The notes under the pieces: model-generated
What the model was told of the DNA's origin: nothing
What the model saw: only the letters and a program-made list of their open reading frames with translations
The model's database searches: none
Position numbers and translations under genes: made by a program
From: Planctomycetaceae bacterium
Lineage (GTDB): Bacteria; Planctomycetota; Planctomycetia; Planctomycetales; Planctomycetaceae
Length of the DNA: 23,847 nucleotides
Assembly: GCA_020426065.1 (NCBI GenBank)
Contig: JAGQQT010000005.1
Location: 1-23,847, forward strand
Reading direction: 5' to 3'
Part shown: piece after piece, positions 17,968-23,847 of the stretch
How the letters are laid out: each line of letters begins with the position of its first letter
Position numbering within the stretch: position 1 is the first letter of the stretch

Positions 17968-19095
17968 ATGTCGGACAATCATCACGACGATCATCATGGT
18001 TTTGCCCATGTCATGTCCCCCGCCATTCTGCTGGCTGTTTTTGGTGGTCTGATTGTACTCACAATCGTGACTGTTCTGTTGGCCGGTCAGGAAGCTCTCA
18101 AGGGCTTTGATATTATCGTGGCGCTGAGCATTGCGACCGTGAAGGCAGCACTGGTGGTGCTGTTCTTCATGCACATGATTCACGACAAGCCACTCAACGC
18201 GATCTTCTTCATGTTCTCATTTGTGTTCGTGGCCCTGTTTCTGGTCTTTGCCCTGTCAGATACCGGGCAGTATCAGAAGAGCATCCAGAACTATGTGAGT
18301 GTAAATGAGGTTGCCAAAGATGAAGACAGTCTGATGTCCTCCGCTCCTCCGGGAGAACGGATGTTTGTTTCGGTTTGTGCATCCTGTCACCAGGTGGATC
18401 AGGATAAAAACGCTCCCTCTCTGCAGGAGATTTACAAACTGCATCAGGGAAAGCCAGAGCAGATTGTGGCCTGGGCAATGGATCCCAAATACAAACGCAA
18501 GGATAAGTACCCTCGACCTATGCCATCAATGGCCTATCTGGGTAAGTACCAGCTGAATAAGATTGCTGAATTCATGCTGAAAGTTGGCAGTGGGGAAGTC
18601 CAACTTGTCATTGATGATTCCAAGTGGATTCGCAAGCTCGATAAGCAGACCGTGATCGAAACGGCCATGGCTGAACCGGGGAATGCTCAGGCCGGGCAGT
18701 CCCTGTTCACGACGCAAACCTGTATTTCCTGCCACATTTCCAAGGATGGTGCCCGACCGGTTGGTCCACTGCTGACCAAGGTGAGCGAGCGTCTCAAGAA
18801 GGAAGATCTGATCGAATCAATTCTCGATCCTTCCGCGAAAATTGCCAAAGGTTATGAAACAGTTTCAATCATCACGGTGGACGGAAAAGTGGAAACCGGA
18901 ATGATTATTAAAAAGGATGAGGCTGCCGGAACGATTGAACTGAGGCGGGTTGATGGCACCTTTGTGACGTTGAACGAAGAAGAAGACATTGATGACATGT
19001 ATGAGCAGAAACAGTCTCAAATGCCTGCCGGTGTGGTGGATAACATCACTCCGAATCAACTGGCGGATCTGATTGCCTATCTGCAATCACTGTAA
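17968..19095 (+). CDS. Cytochrome oxidase subunit IV-like membrane domain fused to two c-type heme domains
   Basis: The 375-residue protein begins with a His/Asp-rich tail (residues 5-10) and three membrane segments (about 17-39, 47-69, 77-96). The middle one, with IATVKAALVVLFFMHM, matches prokaryotic caa3-type oxidase subunit IV (CtaF/CoxD-like). Residues about 127-205 form a class I cytochrome c with C137-x-x-C140-H141 and a likely distal Met in PMPSM (M185 or M188). Residues about 238-375 carry C252-x-x-C255-H256, GPLL, ESILDPSAKIAKGYE and MPAG (M352), the pattern of the Pirellula/Verrucomicrobium-type heme-binding domain. It would place two hemes on the outer face of the membrane, likely passing electrons to or from an oxidase. 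No other oxidase subunit gene is nearby. A strong terminator follows, so it is probably a single-gene unit. Confidence 0.9.
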   Translation: MSDNHHDDHHGFAHVMSPAILLAVFGGLIVLTIVTVLLAGQEALKGFDIIVALSIATVKAALVVLFFMHMIHDKPLNAIFFMFSFVFVALFLVFALSDTGQYQKSIQNYVSVNEVAKDEDSLMSSAPPGERMFVSVCASCHQVDQDKNAPSLQEIYKLHQGKPEQIVAWAMDPKYKRKDKYPRPMPSMAYLGKYQLNKIAEFMLKVGSGEVQLVIDDSKWIRKLDKQTVIETAMAEPGNAQAGQSLFTTQTCISCHISKDGARPVGPLLTKVSERLKKEDLIESILDPSAKIAKGYETVSIITVDGKVETGMIIKKDEAAGTIELRRVDGTFVTLNEEEDIDDMYEQKQSQMPAGVVDNITPNQLADLIAYLQSL

Positions 19096-19120
19096 CCGAT
19101 CCAGACCATTGACAGATTCG

Positions 19121-19160
19121 AAAGAGCTGGGCAGTTGCTGACTGCTCAGCTCTTTTGCTT
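19121..19160 (+). terminator. Intrinsic terminator after the heme fusion gene
   Basis: AAAGAGCTG at 19121-19129 pairs with CAGCTCTTT at 19147-19155, and GGCAG at 19130-19134 with CTGCT at 19142-19146. Together they make a 14-bp stem with one G-U pair and a 7-nt loop, ending in TTTTGCTT. It starts 26 bp after the stop codon at 19095. Because the stem begins with AAA, it could also work weakly on the minus strand. It separates the fusion gene from the next plus-strand gene. Confidence 0.82.
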
Positions 19161-19271
19161 ACCGCTGCGGTTGCATTGAGCGTCAAAATGACCAAGATAG
19201 AATCAGTTCTGCAGTTGTTGAACAAGAAACATACGGAATGATCCAGCGGATCGTGTTCAGGAGTAAGTCTC

Positions 19272-19997
19272 ATGTCGGATCAGATTCATCGTTGCACTCG
19301 TCAGATGTTTCCTGCTGTCCTGTTCTGTCTCGCAATGGTGATCGGGGCAGTGCATTGTTCTATGCAGCCGGTGTTGGCACAGCCCGCTGAGACTGAAGAA
19401 GCAAAAGAAAAGGCTGGGCCGATTCGCGGCAAGCTGATCAGTCTGGAACAGAAAGGACGCAATTACGTCCTGAAAATGACCACGGAAGCTGGCGAGGAAG
19501 TCGAACATCTGCTGACCTCCCGCACACCGGTGGAAATTACAGCTGATGGTGATGCCAGCATGATTCAGAATGATCTGTACGTGAAAGCCATTGTGAACCG
19601 TCCCAACGAGATGGTGGTGATGGGAAGTTCGTTTGATCTTTATCCCACGATGAAAGGTCGGAAACCAGCCGGTAAAATTGTCAAAGCTCCTCCGAGACCT
19701 GGGCAGAGTGTGAATGATTTTATTGTGACCGGAGTGATTGCCGGGCGTGAACCGGATGGAGAGTATCCGGATTATGAAGCGATCACGATTCAGGTTTCCG
19801 GGAAATCAACTGCCCGGGTTCTGATTAAAGGGGGAGTCAAAACGACACTCCAGTTGAACGATCCGAAGTTTGCGGAGCCGGACAGTACTGTGATTTTACA
19901 TGGTACCCCCTTGCCACGTGATCGCTTCAACATTACGGGCGTGGAAATCAAGGTCAACAAGAAGTTCACACTGGAAGAACTGATGAGCGCCGAGTGA
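19272..19997 (+). CDS. Exported protein of unknown function
   Basis: I do not recognise this 241-residue protein. It has a signal peptide (hydrophobic AVLFCLAMVIGAV, likely cleavage near VLAQ-PAE), then a charged stretch rich in Glu and Lys (residues about 38-50). The remainder is predicted mainly beta: alternating segments such as GKLISLEQKGRNYVLKM, YVKAIVNRPNEMVVMG, DFIVTGVIAGRE, AITIQVSG, TVILHGTPL and FNITGVEIKV. There is no lipobox, membrane anchor or catalytic motif that I can see. AGGAG about 9 bases before the ATG supports the start. Its 3' end is 3 bp from the end of the convergent MFS gene. It is probably periplasmic; function unknown. Confidence 0.78.
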   Translation: MSDQIHRCTRQMFPAVLFCLAMVIGAVHCSMQPVLAQPAETEEAKEKAGPIRGKLISLEQKGRNYVLKMTTEAGEEVEHLLTSRTPVEITADGDASMIQNDLYVKAIVNRPNEMVVMGSSFDLYPTMKGRKPAGKIVKAPPRPGQSVNDFIVTGVIAGREPDGEYPDYEAITIQVSGKSTARVLIKGGVKTTLQLNDPKFAEPDSTVILHGTPLPRDRFNITGVEIKVNKKFTLEELMSAE

Positions 19998-20000
19998 TTT

Positions 20001-21335
20001 TCAGTGTGCTGGTTTTTCCCCTGCATCACGAGGCTCGTGCATGCGGAACGTCAGCAGGGCAGCGGAAAATACAATCAGGGAAATGGCAGTAAAGACCAGC
20101 GTGGTATTCCAGTCCACCAGCCAGCCCACGACCGGAGAGAAAAACAGCGGCAACGCCATGCAGATGTTCAAAGTGCTGAAGTAATGAGGATGATGTTCCT
20201 CTTCGACCAGTTCCAGTACATAGTTGAACATCGTCTTAATGGTGACGGGAGTCAGGCCCAGCAGCCAGAATGTGAACGCATACCAGCCTCGTGTTTCGGG
20301 TGTAAGGCTGTAAGCCAGTGACAAGGCAATGACAGGGACCATTGCCAGGGCAAACATTTCGCAGCGGATCACGATCCGATAACCGTATCGATCGCCACAA
20401 TAACCAGCCAGCCAGCTGAAGATGCCCACAGAGAGATTCTGGACGATGACCCAGATCATCAGGTCCGCTGCCCCCGCTCCCAGGCGAGTCCGCCCCAGCC
20501 ATTGATAGTGCGGAAACAGGAGGAGCGTGGAGATGAAGAGTGCGGCAACAAAGGCAACTCGCTGCAAAGTCTGATCGGTTTTGAGTGTGCGGGCGACATT
20601 CTGAAACAATCGCAGTGGATGCGACTCGGAATTGCCGGGCTCATCGGGAGGTTCGTGGACCAGGCTGATCAGCAAACCGGCACCCAGAAAACAGGCAGAC
20701 GTAAAACCAAAAATCCACATGAATCCTCGACCGTCCGGAACCGCCAGCCAGCCAGTCAGAAAACACCAGGCTCCCACCATGGCCACAAGAGACCCTGCCA
20801 TGCCGGCGATTGACATGAGTCTGCCACGGTGATGGGCCCGGATCAGCTTTCCCTGAACGGTGTTGAAACACATCTGATTCACACCCGTGGAAGCAAAAAA
20901 CAGAGCGTAGATCATGAGGAATGCTGCCGGCAACCATTGCATCTCGACGGAACCCAGCTGGCTGCAGAAGGCCGCCAGTGCCCCGAACAGAGCACTCATC
21001 AGAAAACTGCTTTGCATCAGCAAGACAGTTTTTCGAGGGGCGTTTCGCAGTCGGGCGGAGAACAGAACTGGAGCCACGCTTTGACTGATCCGGTTCAGCA
21101 CCGGAAGGCAGCCTCGGATCCAGCCGGCACCGGCAATCACATCCAGAAAGGCGGGCATGATGACGGTTTCGGTTTTGAAGATCCATGCCAGACGCAGCAT
21201 CACATGATGCAACGAGAGCGAAAGCATGTTCCACCATTCCCAGGCGATCCGTTCGGACTGCTGCGGAGTTTCTGGAGCAGGGGGCTTCCCAAATGGCTCC
21301 TGTGTGGATTCGGATCCTGTTTCGTGGCTGTTCAT
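20001..21335 (-). CDS. Major facilitator superfamily (MFS) transporter
   Basis: The protein (444 residues from the ATG at 21335) has roughly 10-12 hydrophobic segments in two halves, a cytoplasmic loop between them (about residues 210-235, HEPPDEPGNSESHPLR), and MFS-like loop motifs such as ARLRNAPRKTVLL and AGYCGDRYGYRIVIRCE. The hydrophilic N-terminus of about 30 residues is unusual but common in environmental homologues. The frame extends to a TTG at 21368, which lacks a ribosome site; the ATG is preferred. Substrate cannot be predicted. It is transcribed divergently from the beta-CASP gene across about 166 bp and converges on the exported protein gene. Confidence 0.9.
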   Translation of the reverse strand: MNSHETGSESTQEPFGKPPAPETPQQSERIAWEWWNMLSLSLHHVMLRLAWIFKTETVIMPAFLDVIAGAGWIRGCLPVLNRISQSVAPVLFSARLRNAPRKTVLLMQSSFLMSALFGALAAFCSQLGSVEMQWLPAAFLMIYALFFASTGVNQMCFNTVQGKLIRAHHRGRLMSIAGMAGSLVAMVGAWCFLTGWLAVPDGRGFMWIFGFTSACFLGAGLLISLVHEPPDEPGNSESHPLRLFQNVARTLKTDQTLQRVAFVAALFISTLLLFPHYQWLGRTRLGAGAADLMIWVIVQNLSVGIFSWLAGYCGDRYGYRIVIRCEMFALAMVPVIALSLAYSLTPETRGWYAFTFWLLGLTPVTIKTMFNYVLELVEEEHHPHYFSTLNICMALPLFFSPVVGWLVDWNTTLVFTAISLIVFSAALLTFRMHEPRDAGEKPAH

Positions 21336-21501
21336 TCCGTTAAGGTACTTGTCAGGCAAGAGTGACAACAGTGTGTTGAGCTGCCGAATTTCAGAAATCA
21401 GTCAACGTTCATCAGTTCCACTGTTTACGGCATCCGGATCTGTCCGAACAATCTCAATGAGCCAGATTTCGGAAGAGCAATAACAACGAGAGAGGTGTCC
21501 G

Positions 21502-22896
21502 ATGCAGTTGACATTCCATGGCGCAGCAGGAGAAGTGACCGGCAGTCAGCATCTGCTGGAATCAGAAGGACGTCAGGTCCTGTTTGACTGTGGAATGTTT
21601 CAGGGGCATCGGGCAGAAGCTCGGCAGAAGAACGAGCAGTTCGCATACAATCCGCGTGACGTGGATGTCGTCATTCTTTCGCACGCTCATATTGACCATT
21701 GCGGCAATCTTCCCCGTCTGTACAAACTTGGTTTTCGCGGGCGGGTGTTCTGCACTCCGGCCACTGCCGATATCGCGGAAATCATGCTGACCGATTCGGC
21801 CAAGATTCAGTCAGAAGATCGTGGGTTTCTGGCCCGGCATCTCAAGAAAGGGCATCCTCCCATTGAGCCGCTCTATACCCAGGATGATGTCAATGGACTG
21901 ATGGAACTGTTTGAGCCGCTCGAAATGAAAGTCTGGCATGAAATCACGAAGGAATTTCGGATTCGCTTTTTGAACGCCGGGCATATTCTGGGTTCGGCGA
22001 TTACGGAAGTGGATCTGGAGGAGAAAGGGGAGTGGAAACGGATCGTATTCAGCGGTGATCTGGGACGTCGTGATTTACCTTTGCTGCCTGATCCGGAACC
22101 GATTGATCGTTGTGATGTCCTGATTTGCGAATCGACTTACGGGAATCGGGTTCATCCTCCCGCTGCAGACATCAAGCGGGAGTTGCTGCGAATTCTGAAA
22201 GAGGCACTGACAGTGGGAGGACGCGTGATTGTGCCCGCCTTTGCGTTGGGGAGAACCCAGCAGCTGGCTTATTTTCTGAATGACCTGTTCAACTCAGATG
22301 AGTTGCCGCCGATTCCGGTTTACATCGACAGTCCCCTCTCTAGCCGTTTGACGGGTGTTTATCGCAAGCACCTCGATACGATGGACCGGGATGTGCAGGA
22401 TGTGTTACGGGATGATCCGGATCCATTCGGTTTTCCCTGGATGCATTATGTGGCCAATTCTGCTGAGAGCAAAGCGTTGAATGACCGGGAAGGAACGATG
22501 ATGATCATCGCTTCTTCTGGAATGTGCGAGAGCGGACGGGTGGTGCATCATCTGGCCCATTCGATCAGTGATCCGGCCAATACTGTGGCGATGATCGGGT
22601 TTCAGGCAGCTCATACGGCAGGCCGGAGAATTGCGGAGCGTCAGAAGTTTATTCGACTGTTTGACAAGGATTTCCGGCTCAAGGCCCATGTCGAAAAACT
22701 GGAGGGCCTCTCCGCTCATGCCGATGTCAATGACTTCAAATGGTGGTATGAGCAGGTGAATCAGCGAGGAGGAATCGGCAAGGCCTTTCTGGTGCATGGC
22801 GAACCGGAAAGCTCCGCTGCACTGGCAGAAATATTGAAGGAATACACCGACGAGCCACCGATCGTTCCGGAGCGTGGCCAGAGTTTCGAACTGTAA
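21502..22896 (+). CDS. Beta-CASP metallo-beta-lactamase-fold nuclease
   Basis: The 464-residue protein has the zinc motif HAHIDH (H61, H63, D65, H66), H161 in NAGHILGS and D186 in FSGDLGR. These are followed by the beta-CASP insert (ESTYGNR, FALGRTQQLAYFL, ASSGMCESGRVVHHL, GFQAAHTAGRRI) and the closing motif LSAHAD. This set defines the CPSF73/RNase J-like metallo-RNase group. It is nearest to the stand-alone bacterial CPSF-type (YSH1-like) proteins of about 450-470 residues, and lacks the C-terminal domain of RNase J. It probably cleaves RNA in the cytoplasm. GAGAGG at 21490-21495 supports the ATG. It is monocistronic, with a GC-rich hairpin region following. Confidence 0.94.
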   Translation: MQLTFHGAAGEVTGSQHLLESEGRQVLFDCGMFQGHRAEARQKNEQFAYNPRDVDVVILSHAHIDHCGNLPRLYKLGFRGRVFCTPATADIAEIMLTDSAKIQSEDRGFLARHLKKGHPPIEPLYTQDDVNGLMELFEPLEMKVWHEITKEFRIRFLNAGHILGSAITEVDLEEKGEWKRIVFSGDLGRRDLPLLPDPEPIDRCDVLICESTYGNRVHPPAADIKRELLRILKEALTVGGRVIVPAFALGRTQQLAYFLNDLFNSDELPPIPVYIDSPLSSRLTGVYRKHLDTMDRDVQDVLRDDPDPFGFPWMHYVANSAESKALNDREGTMMIIASSGMCESGRVVHHLAHSISDPANTVAMIGFQAAHTAGRRIAERQKFIRLFDKDFRLKAHVEKLEGLSAHADVNDFKWWYEQVNQRGGIGKAFLVHGEPESSAALAEILKEYTDEPPIVPERGQSFEL

Positions 22897-22913
22897 ATGG
22901 GGTGCATTCGCCT

Positions 22914-22947
22914 GAAGCCGGGGGCTTCCGCGTTGCGGAGCGCCCCC
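22914..22947. terminator. GC-rich hairpin between convergent genes
   Basis: Two alternative structures share bases. GAAGCC at 22914-22919 pairs with GGCTTC at 22923-22928 (3-nt loop). GGGGGC at 22920-22925 pairs with GCCCCC at 22942-22947, enclosing a CCGC-GTT-GCGG stem at 22928-22938, giving about 12 paired bases with one bulge. A further CGCTC/GAGCG repeat follows at 22977-22988. The region lies between the beta-CASP gene (plus) and the sulfatase (minus), where a bidirectional terminator is expected. There is no T-run. The G/C composition differs from the flanking genes, so it may also be a dispersed intergenic repeat. Confidence 0.45.
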
Positions 22948-23061
22948 GCCACCCGTCGTTTCACGCCCATCCGCTTCGCTCCTGAGCGTGCCACATACGC
23001 GGAGTGAGCAGGTTTGAGTAGCGATAACAATCCGGAGAGGCAGCTTGTTCAGCTCAAACGA

Positions 23062-23847
23062 TTATCGCCATTGAGCCGACCATTGTGAGGTTTCGTAGCC
23101 ACTGCGAATTCGCCATTCGCGGAGGACGGCCAGCAGTTCTCGCTTCTGATCCAGATGAGCGGGGTCATCCCACAGATTGTTGACCTCCTTCGGATCGTTT
23201 TGAAGGTTGAACAACTGCCCCCAAGGTTCATCGAGGAAATGAACCAGCTTCCAGTCTTTGCTGCGGACCATGGTCATGAATTGAGTGTCAGTGAGGATGC
23301 CATCCTGAGCCTGCTCGGCGAAGACGTAATCTCGAGGAGTCCAGTCCTTCCCCTTAATGGCAGGCAGGATGGAGCGGGCTTCGAGTCCGGTGGGGACCTC
23401 CGCTCCAGCAAGTTCGAGAATGGCCGGGCCGATATCCATCTGCTGACAAAGTCCCTCGATCTTTTTGCCAGCCGGGATTTTGCCAGGAGCCCAGACCACG
23501 AGCGGCATGCGTGTAATGGTATCGTACATGGTCCACTTCTGGCTGTGACCATGATCGGTCAGGCAATCCCCATGATCCGAAGTGAAGATGACAATTGAGT
23601 TCTCCAGATAACCCTTGTCATCGAGTGTCTGCAGGATCTTCCCGATCTTTTCGTCAATCATTGTCACATTGGCCAGGTAGTAGGCCCGCTGGCGATGACG
23701 TTGTTCGTGGGTCGGATTCAGTTCCAGAACAACTGAATCGTGGTCGACTTCCTGATTGTGAATCCGCAGTCCCTTGAGCGGCTCAGGCTGATTGTCGAGT
23801 TCAGCCTGGGTGACCTCCAGCAGTGGCAGATTCTTCTTCAGATAGGA
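23062..23847 (-). CDS. Sulfatase, C-terminal fragment (N-terminus beyond the window)
   Basis: The last 261 residues of a minus-strand sulfatase are open from the right edge to the TAA at 23064-23062. The visible part has the metal/active-site segment IVIFTSDHGDCLTDHG, then W-x-M-Y-D-x-x-x-R-M-P-L-V-V-W (a conserved strand in the arylsulfatase group), a Q-x-D-I-G-P-A-I-L-E-L-A-G segment, and the C-terminal domain with YVFAEQ, KLVHFLDEPWGQLFNLQNDPKEVNNL. The nucleophile CxPxR part lies outside the window, so its activity cannot be judged. An internal ATG at 23667 is not the true start because the conserved frame continues upstream. Different in sequence from the sulfatase at 16345, so not a recent duplicate. 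Substrate unknown. Confidence 0.93.
   Translation of the reverse strand, partial: SYLKKNLPLLEVTQAELDNQPEPLKGLRIHNQEVDHDSVVLELNPTHEQRHRQRAYYLANVTMIDEKIGKILQTLDDKGYLENSIVIFTSDHGDCLTDHGHSQKWTMYDTITRMPLVVWAPGKIPAGKKIEGLCQQMDIGPAILELAGAEVPTGLEARSILPAIKGKDWTPRDYVFAEQAQDGILTDTQFMTMVRSKDWKLVHFLDEPWGQLFNLQNDPKEVNNLWDDPAHLDQKRELLAVLREWRIRSGYETSQWSAQWR

Overview
The window looks like a chromosomal segment from a planctomycete (order Planctomycetales or a close relative; I cannot fix the genus from sequence alone). The support is the gene mix: two formylglycine-type sulfatases, a PhyH dioxygenase translationally coupled to a Gfo/Idh oxidoreductase, a c-type heme domain of the Pirellula/Verrucomicrobium kind, a very long protein of repeated secretin N-domains beside a GspE-type ATPase, and a squalene-hopene cyclase. 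Base composition and coding style look even throughout. I see no insertion sequence, integrase, tRNA, rRNA or CRISPR, so this reads as core chromosome and not an island.

Left part (1-2731, minus strand): a probable co-directional cluster of nitroreductase-like protein, M24 (Xaa-Pro) peptidase, accB (biotin carrier) and accC (biotin carboxylase, cut by the window edge). The last two are the first committed step of fatty-acid synthesis. A small dyad lies in the accB leader.

Centre left (2947-9672, plus strand): a PhyH dioxygenase and a Gfo/Idh oxidoreductase overlapping by 4 bp; purH (last two steps of IMP synthesis); then shc (hopanoid cyclase) overlapping a two-CBS-domain protein by 4 bp.

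Centre (10001-16215, plus strand): a 997-residue exported protein of N0/N1-like secretin domains that lacks the secretin pore, followed by a GspE/PilB-type ATPase. Next is a flavoprotein that carries the WxWxIP and FxxPxxSxG motifs of flavin-dependent halogenases.

Right part (16345-23847): an exported sulfatase with an altered nucleophile motif; a one-gene fusion of a caa3-oxidase subunit IV-like membrane domain with two c-type heme domains, followed by the clearest intrinsic terminator in the window; an exported protein of unknown function; a convergent MFS transporter; a beta-CASP metallo-beta-lactamase-fold nuclease; a GC-rich hairpin region; and the C-terminal part of a second sulfatase on the minus strand.

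The observations most worth following are the subunit IV/diheme fusion with no other oxidase gene nearby, the pore-less secretin-domain protein paired with a GspE ATPase, the halogenase-like flavoprotein, the shc-CBS coupling, and the sulfatase whose CxPxR motif reads C-T-N-T-R.
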